Under the pieces are notes generated by a model. That model saw nothing but the letters and a program-made list of their open reading frames with translations. It was not told where the DNA came from and did not search any database. This document shows, in pieces, positions 47,846 to 60,443 of a stretch of DNA of 64,000 nt. Numbering within the stretch: position 1 is the first letter of the stretch; the number at the start of each line of letters is the position of its first letter. The position numbers were made by a program, and so were the translations under genes. Origin of the DNA: Antitrichia curtipendula (lineage: Eukaryota > Streptophyta > Bryopsida > Hypnales > Leucodontaceae); contig OX579633.1 of NCBI GenBank assembly GCA_951230915.1, positions 49,614,029 to 49,678,028 on the forward strand, in the 5' to 3' direction.

Positions 47846-48131
47846 TGATTTTTGGGGGTCTGGAGGGCCGTTTCAGGCCTGTTCCTGGCGATGTTCCCAC
47901 GGCAACAAAAGAACGGCCGCTGTCTAAAAATAAAAATAAAAAAAGTCTTAAAATCTTAAAATGGAAAAACAAGATGAACAAATTTTCTTTTCTTTTTTGA
48001 ATTTTTGTTATGACGTGGCAGTCGTTGTGCCATGTCACGCAGCTGCTGCGGTGCAATTCCAGACAGCTTCAAACTCTGTGAACCCTGGGGAACTCGCAGC
48101 CCTCCACAGGGGCTGAAAAACATGTAATGAA
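47846..48131 (+). repeat. Dispersed repeat family F, copy 1
   Basis: Similar sequences lie at 55120-55265 and 58706-58925 in the same orientation. Shared landmarks are a left edge TTAGATG plus a G run, ATGACGTGGCA, GTCACGCAGCTGCTGC, CCCTGGGGAACTC and the right edge AGGGGCTGAAAAACATGTAATG. Lengths differ by internal loss. No coding potential is shared. Confidence 0.65.
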
Positions 48132-50103
48132 TGTACATGCATGGGTTCCATTGATTTACATGCATATGAAAAAATCAAAACTTGAATCTTCTTTAGGAAA
48201 ATTTTTCAGACTTTGCATTATCATGATCCATTAACAACTTCCCCCCAAACATCAACAAATTTTTTTAAATTAAAAAAATAAACAAACTACAACTAAAAAG
48301 GGTAGATTTGGGAACTAGAGCACAATAAAAATAGGAAGAAAACCTAAATTTTATGACCTAATAAATAATTTTGATGCCATGGCCTTTACCGTAAAAACAA
48401 TATCATTTCTTTGTCTTTAAATGACCAATCACTAGTTCACTAGTCCCTAGTCCCACAAGCTTGTTTATGAAATAACAAAGCTTATTGAGATTAGAATATT
48501 GTAGCCTAAAGTCACCTTTGGCGCGAGATTATTATTATTATTTTTAAAATCAAATGGTTTTAGAAATTAATAAGCTACTTTGTTGAATCTAAAGAAAATT
48601 AAGTATAGAGAAAGTCAAAATGTTGGAAAAGATACTTGCATAGCTTGATCCTAGGACATCTGGACATATGTTTAAAATAATGCAGAATTCAAATTGATTT
48701 CATTCTTCTTACTTTGCAGCAAAATAGGGACACAATAAAAAGTAATGAGTTCATTGAAAGCTATGACTATTACTTTCCAATGCAATGAAAAAAACTATTC
48801 AACTTTTAAGATTATTTGAAGGGTTGACAAAAATTAAGAAAAATTATTTATGAATTTCCAAATAATTTATTAATGGAAAAATGAAACGTTGAATTATCTC
48901 TTAAAAAATGGCTATGTCTATAATATTCAATTAGATCTAATTCAATTTATTTTGTTTTCTTTTTTTCTTTAAAAATTTCAATGATGTGTGACTTGTCATG
49001 TTTATTGGTAGGGTGCTTGGATGTGTATTTTCTTATTTAACATCATTGGCCTCTACTTGCTCAATTGATTTTGTGTAACTAATCACCTTATTATTTGTCC
49101 TTTGCCTAATTTATAAAAAAAAAAGATTTCCATGATTCTCTACAAAAGCGTTGAATTGTTTTTTAGCAATTAAATAATACAATTCTTGGATGGAAAATGA
49201 TTACTATTATTTAAAAAGTTGAATTTTTGTTGGATCTTGTTTGCAATTGGAACAAGGTTCTTGACCTTAGCATTTATTTTCAAGACATTGAGTGATTTGA
49301 ACATGAGGATCTTATTATTCTAAACTTTGAAAAATTTCAAACTTATTAATATGACATTCAAATATTTTGATTTTAGTATAGTAAGAAGATGATTTGGGAT
49401 TTAACGGCACCCAAAACCAAGTAGAATCCAATTGTAGTGACTACAAATCCTACAACTCCTTCCACTCAAATCATTGTAGTGCCTAACAATATACAAGTTA
49501 TGATTGGTAACCAATCAATTTAGCAATCCTTTAGCATCACGACAATGCACTTGAGGGAGGGGATACATCAACATGAAGTTTAGCATGTATCTACCCACGC
49601 TTTACCAATTTCATCCCAACAAACTTTGAAAATCACAGAAAATTCATTTTTTGTTTAGAATGTCTTGATTATATTTTCAAATGGCTTCTCTCAAACTTCT
49701 CAATCTCTGGAAAAATATGCAAGTTGACAAACAACTTCTCCAAGGTCCCTGAGGTGAGGGTAGTAAGCTTGGAAAGACATCCACAAATTCTTGGATGGCA
49801 TGCTGATATACATTGTCCACTTGAAATTTGGCACCTGCATCAGGAGAGTTATTCCATGCACATTAATAAACTAACAACAATGAAAGATAGGGTCCCATCT
49901 AAGAATTCAAAGTGATAAATATATTTTCTTAAGAAATAAAATAGGGTCTCATAAAATCAATATAAACTTATTCTTGAGATATTCCAATAATTCACAAAAA
50001 AATTGTAATTTAATGTTTCAATAAATCAATGCGTATTACCAAGAGCCCCAGGTTCTACCCACACATTCGCTCTATCTCAGGTAGTTTAGATCTAAACCAA
50101 GAA
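48132..50103. other. AT-rich intergenic DNA with a dispersed repeat
   Basis: Sequence at about 49440-49760 is related to about 63100-63380 in the same orientation (ATCACA-AAAATTCA, CTCTCAAACTT-TCAATCT, AAAAATATG). No gene is recognised. Confidence 0.45.
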
Positions 50104-50901
50104 GAGATTGCTTAGCTAGGTACCTGTGTTGAAAAGCATTGTGTTGATAGTATTCCACTCCTCTAAGTACTGCACGGTTTCATTGAGTTGAGGGAAAGGG
50201 TTCCACTCCCATCCAATCGTTATTGCCGTTTTCTTTTGACGATGGTTGTTGACACCGTTATTGCCGTTTTCTTTCGACGATGGTTGTTGACACTTGGAAC
50301 ATCTCCACAACCCATGGTCGCTATGACATGGTGGGAGTAACAGGTAGCTGATCGAGTCTCCTAAAATAAGTATATTTCCTTTCGAAACCAGCAGCCTGCC
50401 AAGCGTCCATTTGGTCAAGATTCACAAACGGGCAAGATTCGTTTGTATGCCACAGCCAACTCATATGCTTCCTCTGATCCTGTACCCATATTCACATAAT
50501 AAGTCCCACCCCAAATTAGGATGTCATCAGTTCAACATCGTCTCCAACAGCTGCAGACTGGATCAACATTAAACCTAAGTTGCATTCTTGTCTTCACGTA
50601 AAATGAGATTCGGATACTTTGTGATGGTATAAATGATTCTAAAGCTTCGTAAGTACATGCTTCACCACTCACCGAGAAGCGGACATCTTGAAGCTCTGCG
50701 ACCTCAAGGTTGAAGCCCTCGAAGGATCGGATGATCACGCAAGCGTCGTTGCAGTAGATGTGAGCAGTGGTGTCCACTTTGCAAAAGTCGGGGCTGGGGA
50801 TGTGGATATGCTGCCCACGTTCTAGATTCACTTTTTGGCATGCCCCAAGTATATATATGAGTCAGTAGAAAGCTGTTAGTATCAACAACTAAAGAGTTCA
50901 A
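50104..50901 (-). CDS. Possible unrecognised gene, exon-like frames
   Basis: Minus-strand frames here look coding but I cannot name them. One segment (about 50830-50670) contains D-T-T-A-H-I-Y-C-N-D-A-C and ends at a perfect donor GTGAGT. A second (about 50535-50440) reads D-D-I-L-I-W-G-G-T-Y-Y-V-N-M-G-T-G. A third (50418-50116) contains I-L-I-L-G-D-S-I-S-Y-L-L. The second and third faintly recall PMR5/TBL acyltransferases, but the order and the missing D-x-x-H argue against that. An in-frame stop precedes the second segment, so exon borders are unclear or the locus is broken. Confidence 0.25.
50218..50293. repeat. 38-bp direct tandem duplication
   Basis: Two adjacent copies of a 38-base unit starting CGTTATTGCCGTTTTCTTT differ at one base. 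They lie inside the third exon-like frame of the possible gene at 50104-50901 and, not being a multiple of three, shift its reading frame between copies. Confidence 0.85.
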
Positions 50902-53018
50902 AATGGTTTCTTAACATTTGGAAGGGAGATTAGATTAGGACTGTGTAAGAATCAATCAATTTCAGTTTCATGTCTTCCAATGAGATTTGAACCGCTTGGT
51001 ACCTGAAACAGGAAAGGTGAGATTTGAACTTTTCAGCTGCTTCTGTTGTTTCCTTGAGCTTGCCGCCTGACCTTCCGTTCAACTTTTCTCCAAAGAGAAC
51101 AGGAACGAGGAGCTTTAACAGAAGATTGTTGCAATGGTGTCGCTAGCAAGGTTGGAACCCTTTTCTAAGAGGAAGCTTCTACTGTGGTACATCATAAATT
51201 CGTCATTAATCATTTAACCCTATAACTTTGCTACTATCAGTAATTGTCCGATAGATGACAAAAAATCTTTGGTTATGTAAGACAAAAGTGAGGATGTTCA
51301 TTCTTGGAATTTTGTGTGAAAAGAGGAGGTCTTGCACAATAGTTTGACCTCCATTGAGTGCTCTTGGTTTCTTTTAAGCAAATGATTCACAACAATACCA
51401 AAAAGAATGATTTCACAATGTTTAGCTTGGTGTTCCAAGATTAAGTCCTGTGGAACTACAAACTCGTTTTCAAAGTGAGAAAAAAAAATCATAATCTGAG
51501 AGGAATTGGAAGTGAGTTAGGAAATGAAAGTCACTAATTTATTCGATAAAGAATGAATTGGAACAAATTAAATAAACTTGCAAGCAACAATTATGTGCAT
51601 TTATACACATGTATGTCTACCAATCTTCATGTACTACATGGAAAGAATTGCATAGGATGCATCGTTTGGTGTCTTGAACATCATTGGTGGTATTTTGAGG
51701 GAAAAGTAAACACAAAGATGGCACAATTGGATAGGCACTTTTTGGAACAAAGATTGTTCTAAAGGAACATGGTGTACTATATAGTGTATAGTGATGTTTT
51801 TAATGCTCTCACATATGAAAGTCAACAATGTGCTTTTTCCAAGTCTTTTTTTCCATTTTTTGTTGTAGATGTTGACTTCAATTGTCAACAACTAGTTATG
51901 AAAAAAGTATAACTAAACTTGTGTCAATTCCAAGTAAAAGATTTTGTATACACCCATGTTAAGTGTTTCTTGTATCAAGCATGTATTTTCACACATTTTT
52001 TGGAGGTGTATTTTTTAGTGTTGATTGATTTGTATGAATCGTGAAAGCATTGTTCACCAAATCCAAAGGTCCTTGATGTGAATCCTTTTAAGAAGTTGCT
52101 AATACTGCGAGTATGTATTTGCGCATTTTTCATACATTGATGTCAAGAACATTGTATACATTGTCAAGGAACTCTGAATTCTAGCAATACCAATGGTGAA
52201 TCATCCTAATTTTTTGCACACCCATTGACTATCACTCATTCTCCAATTTGATATGAATACTTTTTTCACTATGGCTCCTCCATTCTCAGTAAGCCTACAA
52301 TCTGCTAAAGAATCACTCTATATTCTTGCTCCAACCAAAACAGCTCTGGGACTTAAAACGGTTACAGCGTGACTGTGCACCTGGAAGAAGTAAGAGTTCC
52401 TGCAAAAGTACCGAAGTAGAAAAGCAGGGTGGGAGCCGAAATTTTCACCACTTGGTGTCCCAGTCACGGAAAAAATGGTTCGGCGTGTCATTGATGGCAA
52501 CGATCTAGCATCAGCATATTAACGATTGCACTGATTTCTAAAGAAGCATACAAAACATTTCCAGCATACTGCCACACAAAGCATGCATCGTAAGATGTCA
52601 GAATACATTCAAAACCCAGCTTATGATCTGCAGATCACTCAGAAATTGTGCGAGAGTCATCCACACCGGCTATTTCAAGGATACACACACAAAAAAAAGC
52701 AAAGAAAGAACGATCGGAAGCATTTCGTCAACAGATCAGGATTAATTGAATCCCAATGGATAAACATGTCTTCAAATACACTCTGGAATTCACATCAATG
52801 CTAATGTCCAAATTACCTACAATTTCTGTAACAGACTACACGAGTGCAATTCATATAGCATGCTCTTGCTTCGACACAGGCATGGTCACTGTTAGGCATG
52901 TAGAGTAAAATTCTAAACACCTAAACGAATCTGTTAAAATCGTAGAATCTACTTACAAAAATCACGAAAAGAAAGGTATAGATCGGAAGTAAGCTTCACT
53001 GTTCACGATCTGAAAACC
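50902..53018. other. Intergenic DNA
   Basis: No gene is recognised. About 51280-51450 repeats 33605-33800. Composition rises in GC towards 52.3-53.0 kb. Confidence 0.4.
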
Positions 53019-53447
53019 TCAAATGTGAAGAACGCAAGCAAAGCAATTGCGCTGTTTTCTTCGCGCTCTCTCATCGGATTGAGAGCACACCCATTTCCTT
53101 GACCTTCCCAGCGACATGCACTTCGGCTGGGAATCAAGGAAATCGTCGTCGCCGTCCCACTTCTTCGAATTCCCAGATGCTGGTAGCGACTTCGACGAGA
53201 TGGAGCTTGACAATCTTTTGTACAACGGTTTCACCAGCATCATGCTTGATCCTACCTGCGCACAAACCAGTAAACCCTTGAAGGGCTCAATGAGGTAACA
53301 GCGAGACAAAGTTTCTTCAAACCTTACAATGACGGCAAAAAACAGAGCAAATCCGCGACCTACATGTCCCATGAAGGCAGTCAATATCGCAACTCTCCTT
53401 GCCGAATTGGACGTGAACTGCTTCTTGGAGTACCAATCCAGCTCCAT
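53019..53447 (-). CDS. Possible unrecognised small gene
   Basis: This minus-strand frame of 142 codons begins with ATG (M-E-L-D-W-Y-S-K-K-Q-F). It could instead be two exons: GTAGGT lies after the residue-29 region, and a CAG acceptor before the G-S-S-M-M-L-V segment. GC is higher than in the surroundings. The plus-strand frame at 53116-53298 (M-H-F-G-W-E-S-R-K-S-S-S) overlaps and is an equal alternative. No known domain is visible on either strand. Confidence 0.25.
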   Translation of the reverse strand: MELDWYSKKQFTSNSARRVAILTAFMGHVGRGFALFFAVIVRFEETLSRCYLIEPFKGLLVCAQVGSSMMLVKPLYKRLSSSISSKSLPASGNSKKWDGDDDFLDSQPKCMSLGRSRKWVCSQSDERARRKQRNCFACVLHI

Positions 53448-55119
53448 TCAAGCCTAAACCACGGCAAATTCAACCCTAATCCTTTACCAAGAATCCGAAA
53501 ACCCTAAAACTGGGTTACGCCATAGATCTGGCATAGATATTGATCTTCCGGTAGACCTGCAAATCCAATCGGTCTCGCATACCCATTTCAAAAACAAAAT
53601 GGAATGGCATTCGCCATGGTTGCGGGAGAAACTCAAAGGACCTAATTGTCGATCTGCGCTCACAAAAAGAATACTAAATTTCAAACGAACAACGGAACAA
53701 TCAAAGGGTCAGGGAGTATTGCCCCATGTATTGCCCCATCAAAGGGTAAATGTAAAAATTGTGCTCTATTTTGTGGGGTTAAATTTTGTATATTTGGGGC
53801 CTTTGATTGCAAATATGAATTCAGAATTTGTAAATTTTATCATTGCCGCAAATTAAAAAATTCCAAAACTTTTTGCAAGGATAAAAGACGGGTCATTACA
53901 TGGGTCAATCTTCCCTGGCCACAATCAAAGGTCGACTGCAAATAAGTTAGTGCAAAGGTGCACATCGAAGAGCAAAAACATTTTCCGGCAAGATTCAGGT
54001 TCGCCTGCTATTTCTCCAATACTCACGTGATATTTGGGTGATACTTGATGATATCTATATGAGACCTAGGTAATATCTAGGTAGAATTAGGTTGTTGAAT
54101 TTTAGGAGTATGAAAATTTTGTAAGAAAAAAACCTAATTTTCCTTTATAAAAAGTAGGCTTTGTGTTTTCTTTGTAGTAAAGTGGCAAAAATAATTGTAC
54201 AAAAAAGCCCTTTGACTAGAGTTCATATAGTCTTGTGGTCTTTTCACCTCAGGGAACAATGCAAGAATTTAATATTTATCTCTAGATAATCAAATTTGGA
54301 AATTATTAAAAATTCATATTTCAGAGATTTTGGATTAGAAAGAAGAGGTTATGAAATACAAAATTAATGGCTTGAAATAGGGACCAAGTTTTTTCCTCTT
54401 CCTTTAAGTGTAGAAGTAAAAAATAATTATAATCTACTTCCTCTCAAGGCTCATAGCACTCCTATAACTTAATTCTTGGAACCAATCTTTGAAACCCCAA
54501 AGAAATCAAATGAATGAAAATTCTTTATTTCTATTTTCTATTGACAATAAATGATAACATATATGTCATTTACATTTTGGATACAACCATGCTTAGTAAC
54601 TAATAAAGAAATAGTAGTTCAATTGTTGCAACATTTGCAACACCACCATCTTTGTACAAGAAATATTATATTTTCTTTTGTTTAGGAGAATTGGGTTTTA
54701 ATGTCAAGGGTGCTTCCAAATTTTGAATGGAAATGTATAAAAATGAATACATGACCACCCGAATGGATGAAATCACAACTACGATTTGTGACATTGTACA
54801 CTAAATATAATAGATGACCCAAACACAATGCCACTATAGCAATTCTAGAGTATGTTCACTATGAAAGGTTTTATTAGTGTGTATTACTAAATGAACTTTT
54901 ATGTAGTTATTTCATTTATAAGAGATGAATATTTTTACCTATTGTATGTATTTCTGAATTGTTCATGTTGAAGAATCATCACAAATATCATTAGTAATAA
55001 TATTTTTTTCTTGTAAAAAATACTAATCAAATATAAGTTCATTTTATAGTAGACAATATTGGGATTAATGGGTGTACCATAATGTATATTAGGAGTTTTT
55101 TAAGATGAACAATTTTTAG
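53448..55119. other. Intergenic DNA with a dispersed repeat
   Basis: The part at about 53780-53850, and again near 53985, matches about 63870-63985 in the same orientation (TTTGGGG-CT-TGATTGCAAA, AAATTTTATCAT, CCGGCAAGA-TCAGG). The rest is AT-rich with no gene seen. Confidence 0.4.
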
Positions 55120-55265
55120 ATGTTTTTTGGGGGTTGAAAAAAACTAATAAATTATATGACGTGGCAGAGGGATTGCCACGTCATGCAGTAGCTGCGACGC
55201 AGTTCCAAAGTTTGGGAACCTGGGGATCTCACAATCCTCCATAGGGCTGAAAAACATGTAATGCA
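55120..55265 (+). repeat. Dispersed repeat family F, copy 2
   Basis: A shorter copy of the family at 47846-48131, sharing ATGACGTGGCA, GTCATGCAGTAGCTGC, CCTGGGGATCTCACA and the right edge AGGGCTGAAAAACATGTAATG. Confidence 0.65.
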
Positions 55266-56774
55266 AACATGGTGTCTAGGATGTCTAGTAGACCTCTACC
55301 ATCCATTTAGTAAAGTTGGCTAGATGTGGAATAAAGGGCGACTGTGGATGGGCCAAAGGATGCATGTAGTGTGCAAAGGCAATTGCAAGGGGTCAAGAGG
55401 TGACAATAGGATAACAAGGAGCGCCTGTAGGTGGCCAAGAGGTTTAATAACTGATATTCAAATACAAAGAAAATTTCATCTTTTCACTTGTGCCAATAGC
55501 TTATTTTAATATTTTCCTTTAATGAAATAAAAAAACTATCTGAATTTGACTACATCAAGGTGTCACTTGTGTATTTATGACATTGAATTTCAAATCAACA
55601 AGATCCGGTTGTTTAAATTGCCCCTCTTCATTACTTAACACCAATAATTTTGTCACTAATAAACAATAGCCTAATTGACTACCCTAAAAAGCATTTGAAT
55701 TTGCTAACATACAAGATGCGGAATATAATTATCCTCTAAAGGCCCGGGGCCTTTTGGGGTTTGAAAACATCATTGCTTTTGAAGTGTTGTAGTCCAAAAT
55801 GTCACTACGGTAAAGAAATTTCAACCATACAATCTTGTAGTGTACATGTTGTAGATGATGTGAATCAAATTTGAAATCTTTTGGCCACACAAATTGCAAG
55901 ATTATAATGTTTTAGTGTAGGAAAAGGATGCTGGAATTTTCTTAGCAACACATTTGGAGGTGAAGTTCAATTTGTAAACCTATTCAAATGAATAAATCTA
56001 AACTATAAAGTGCTTCACAACTGGTATACAAACACATTTTTGAAAAAAAATATCATTCAATTGACTCATTGTGCCTACATAATGGCTTTGAAATGTCAAA
56101 AAATAGCAAGAAAAGTTGCAAAGAGCACATCTAGGGCCGAGTTCCTCTCTTCTAAAATGCTTCTCAATCAATCATACTTCTTGAATTGATATGAAATTTT
56201 AGCCACACAAAATAGACTAGTATGCACAACTTTCTAAAAAAACTTTATTAGAAACATTGTATGAAGAAGGCCGCCAAAGTTCACCATAATCCAAAAATAT
56301 CCAAATTTAAAATTTAAAATTTAAAATTGCTCCTAAATATTCAAAACACCTTGGATTGGCATGAAAATTTTACCACAATAATTAAAATTCAAGGGAACAC
56401 AACCCAAATTTTTTTATTGAAAATGAACATTGGATGAAGGAGTTACAAGCCCCCAAAGTTGTAGCTATAGAAATGCAGTTTGGTGAACTCAAATTGAACC
56501 TGTGAACTTTGAATGGCTTCCAAAAAATAAAAACATTTTGGATTGATCTCAAATATTTACCACCCAAATTAGAAGATAGAGCACAAATTTTGCAATAAGT
56601 TTGATTGAATTTGGACATTGAATGCAAAAATTACAGCACTTCAAATTGGACTTCCAAACTATGTGAGGATACTTTTGGTCCCCTTGGCGGTATTGGGTTA
56701 ATAACATGGGAAATTATACTGAAAGCTTATGAATTGCGTTTTGGAGCAATTCAAAAATTTGTACATGATATAGA
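55266..56774. other. AT-rich intergenic DNA
   Basis: No gene is recognised. At 56685-56698 the sequence GCGGTATTGGGTTAA is a weak match to the TTAA-type ends seen at 4446, 32191 and 58192. Confidence 0.4.
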
Positions 56775-57480
56775 ATAGAATTGAGTTTTATTGTCTTTCA
56801 TAATTATCACTCAATTCTTACCCAATCCCAATCAAGCATATCAAATATCAGTTTCAAAAAAGCAAAATTCCATTTTTAGTGAATTTTTAAAGTCAATTTT
56901 TGTGATTTTACATGATATTTTACTGAATACAATTGGTGGTGAATTTTTTTAATTTAATTGCATGGATATGTAAGGAAAATCCATATGCACATCTTTCATA
57001 TTAAAAAACACCCCCTCAAGTAGCAAAAAGATGACCAATGAAGAGTTCAATGAAAAGTGTCGTATGACCAAATTTTGAAGAAATGGATATCTCTATATTT
57101 TAACTTGATTTTGGCAAAGTAATTGTACCATCATGCTTAAATGTACAAAATTAGTTACTATGTGAAGTGCAAATAGAAAAATCTATTTACAATAAAGAAA
57201 TATCTATTTTCTAAAATTTGGATAGAATCACTCCAACATTCAAATCTCTATAGATGGAATTTTGAAGCTTTTGGGGAGATGCTTGTTGAAGGAAAGATGT
57301 GCATATAGATGTTTCTTACAAATCTATGCAATTAAAATTTAAAAACTCATCACCAATGATTTTCAATCAATCATCAATGATAATATAAAATCAAGAATTT
57401 TAAATGAAACAATTCACCGAAAATGGAGTTTTGGTTTTTTGAAACTAAAATTTGGGTATGGTTGATCAGAATTGAATAAG
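56775..57480. repeat. Imperfect inverted repeat, about 200-bp arms
   Basis: The left arm at about 56775-57000 and the right arm at about 57290-57480 are reverse complements with moderate divergence (for example AATTGCATGGATATGTAAG near 56956 versus the complement of CTTACAAATCTATGCAATT near 57324). The spacer is about 290 bases. There is no coding content. It resembles a foldback-type element different from the one at 5044-5625. Confidence 0.55.
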
Positions 57481-58705
57481 GATCCAAAGTGAAGAAAACA
57501 AGTTTTTTTGCACCTTGCTTGACTAAATTTTTTGGCTTTGAATCTTCTTAACTTAAAATTTTTTGTACTATTGATTTTGATATTCTAAGTTTTTATGTTG
57601 AACACTTGCATTGAGAATCTAGGAAAAAAATTCAAGAAAAAAACTCTTAATTTTTACTCATTAAAAAATTGTTAAGTAGAAGTAGGTTCAAGATTGAAGG
57701 AAAAACTAAATTGTTAATAGCTCTAAGATGAAATTGAAATACAATAATCCCAACGGTGAGATTGTTCTAGCAAGAAAATACAACCTTGTCTAACATTTTT
57801 TTTCAAAAAATTATAGAAATTGCATTAAAAAATGAATCCTATAAGTTATTTTTTCAAGAAGATGCTTAGATTGCCCGAGAAACTAAGATTGTCCATAACT
57901 TTCTCATAACTAGTCCAAATAGAATGAATCCAAGCTACAAATATAGACAAAAATATATAGTTTTAAGAAGAATTTTTTTTTTGTTGAATTTTTGAGTTTT
58001 TGTTCTGCCTGCAAACCTCCATTTTTGGCTTATTGTACCATAATTTTTCTCCCAGGCATCGATTGAAATAAAAATTATATATCCACAAAGCTCTTGCAAA
58101 ACCACATCCTCAAAAAATTCAATGAAATTCAATAAAAAATGAGGTCATAGGAACTTACTTGGACCCAAATTTTTTTAAGGTAATAAGCAGTCCTTTAGGG
58201 GTTAAATATTTTGCACACATTATCATATACTGTACCATATATAACATTTGGTAGCCTTTTCTTCTCTGGAGGCCTTATCCACAAAAAAACATTCACATGG
58301 GGAATTAAAGTAAGCTTCAGTATTGGGTACCAAGATCGTGGCAATACATTCATTGTGTGCTCTTCTCTTTTCGCTAAATCTCAGACTAGCCAAACAATTC
58401 AACAAAGAAATGGTAAAACGATTTACCAAAAATCTTAAGAATCTTTTGATAAAAAACACCAATGTCATTTAACCCTTTACCTTCAATTTTTTTTTGATGG
58501 CCCAATAAAGGATTTGCTTTAATGACATTTGTAGGAATGAAGTTTGGAAATGTTGTTTTTAAATTGAAATCAATTTTCTACCATGAATCCTCAAAGGGTA
58601 TGGAATAATTTGAAAATGAAAGCTTGACCACTCATTGTGAAAATGTCAAAATTATGTTTGATGTAGAATTTCAGATCTCATATAGTCATAGTAGACATTA
58701 GATGA
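57481..58705. other. AT-rich intergenic DNA with TTAA-type end
   Basis: No gene is recognised. CCTTTAGGGGTTAA at 58192-58205 repeats exactly the right edge found at 4446-4459. The sequence at about 57660-57780 is similar in inverse orientation to about 2455-2560. Confidence 0.45.
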
Positions 58706-58925
58706 GATTGGGGGGGCTAGGAGGGCCATTTCAGGACCATTCTCGGTGCTATTCTCCCAACACTAAAATAACGCTATTGTCAAAACTTTCTTTTTTGAAG
58801 TTTTTGATTTTAAAAATGACATAACAATCTTTGTGCCACATCAGGCAGTTGCTGCCACGCAGTTCCAGGGGATGTGAACCCTGGGGAACTCACAACCTTC
58901 CCCAGGGGCTGAAAATCTTCTAATG
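58706..58925 (+). repeat. Dispersed repeat family F, copy 3
   Basis: Shares with copy 1 the landmarks GGAGGGCC-TTTCAGG-C, CAGTTGCTGCCACGCAGTTCC, GAACCCTGGGGAACTC and AGGGGCTGAAAA. The right edge is diverged. Confidence 0.65.
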
Positions 58926-58934
58926 ATATATTTA

Positions 58935-59690
58935 AAAAAAATACTTTAGTCTAAAAAAATTGGTAAATCAATTTAAATTTCATCTCCAAAAATCCATTTG
59001 AGATTGTAAGCCTCCAATCAAAAGTTATGGATAAAATTCAAAGAGGATGTTTGAAAATATAAAAAAAAATGTCCTTTCCAACCCCTCTCTAAAATTTGTC
59101 CATAACATTTTATTAGAGGTTCAAAATCTCAAATTGATTTTTGGACATGAAATTTTAACTTGATTTCTCAATTCTTTTCAGTTCGAAGTTCAAAAAAAGA
59201 AGTTACTTTGCTACGGTAGAACTTCTATAAAGTAAACTTTTGTAAGCCAATAACCTTTCTAAAGTAATATTATTCATTTGGTCGTGGCTTAAATGCACTA
59301 GAGATGTGCATAATAAGTCAAAAAAGAAAAGCAACTTTCATTGAATTTGGAATCTAAATGCTGCTCTGGTGAACGTAACTTAAGTCTAGGAGCACTACAA
59401 AATTGGTGCCCACTAAAAAATCTTCAAATATCATTAATGCCGCAACCCCTCTCTAAAGCAATAACCTTTCTAATGTAATATTCTCCTCCCGACCTAGGGC
59501 TATTACCTTATGGAAATTCTATTGTATGCCTAAATGAGATCTAAAATTCTACTTCAAACACAATTTCTATTTTTGATGTAACTATGAGCAATTCAAGAGC
59601 TCCTACTATTTCTAATTATATATCCTACATGAGTTGTTTCACCTCCTACCACCCTATAAGTATATAAAGAGCTTGATTTCACAATTCAGT
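58935..59690. repeat. Foldback repeat, second copy, interrupted by a MITE
   Basis: The inner arms match 5200-5480 (GCCTCCAATCAAAAGTTATGG near 59008, ATTTTTGGACATGAAATTT near 59137). The outer right end matches 5520-5622 (CCTACCACCCTATAAGT near 59655). The right arm is split by the insertion at 59212-59526. The left arm is shortened. Confidence 0.65.
59212..59526. mobile_element. MITE nested in the foldback repeat
   Basis: The ends TACGGTAGAACTTCTATAA (59212 on) and the complement of TTATGGAAATTCTATTGTA (to 59526) form terminal inverted repeats of about 24 bp with a few mismatches. Removing the segment rejoins the foldback sequence, as judged against 5470-5510. TGC flanks both sides, a possible 3-bp target duplication. 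There is no coding frame. Confidence 0.6.
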
Positions 59691-60443
59691 TCACAAATCT
59701 TGAATGACTTGGAAAGCAAAGTGAGGTAAAATGTCTTGTTGAATTTGTTTTTCTTTACAAATTGAATGTGTTTTTGGGAAGTTTTATCATAAAACCTTTT
59801 TTTGCTATCAACCCAATCATCTACTGATTTGGTTGCTTGATTATTATTTAGAATTTTGTCAATTCTTGACATGGGTTCTCTTAGCTATTGATGGGAGTGA
59901 AATATTCCGCACCATTCTGACCAAGGGAGGGCAATGCTGCTCATTGCTACTGAATGTTATGTAGTATTGAGAGTGGAGTGACATAAATTACCTGATCCTA
60001 TATATAGACAACTTTACTTTCCCTCTAGGAGTCTAGGCAAGTGCATTCGAAGTCACCTCAAACTAAGCTTATCTTATTGTATGAAAGAATAACAGTGAGA
60101 GTTTGTTTCCATTGCCACGCAGTCCTTGTTAAATTTCCACGCAGGCAAGGAACAAGTAGTCGCTTCCAGAAAATAAACAAAATTCAATCAATGCTAATCC
60201 AATACTGTGGATACTATTTGCTATACATAATCACTGATTCTGCTTTCAGCTCTTTCGATGTAAAGAAGGCTCTGTAAGGCATTCCGCTTACGTTCAATCT
60301 GCTCGAAGAAAACTTGTCAAATAGCAATAAGTTGGTTTAGGGTGTAAAGAATCAAAGAATTGTCAAATACACGAGCCAAAAAAATTTCCTACCACACGGG
60401 AGCTGATGTCCCAAAGAATTGCTACTTTAAATTCCGATAGATG
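59691..60443. other. 3' flank of the LEA-2 gene
   Basis: This holds the downstream region and presumed 3' UTR of the minus-strand LEA-2 gene. The frames here (for example 60041-60277, plus) are not recognised. Confidence 0.4.

Noticed and set aside
50104..50536. TBL/PMR5 acyltransferase assignment
   Set aside because: The G-D-S-like segment comes after rather than before the D-x-L-x-W-like segment, and no D-x-x-H motif is seen.
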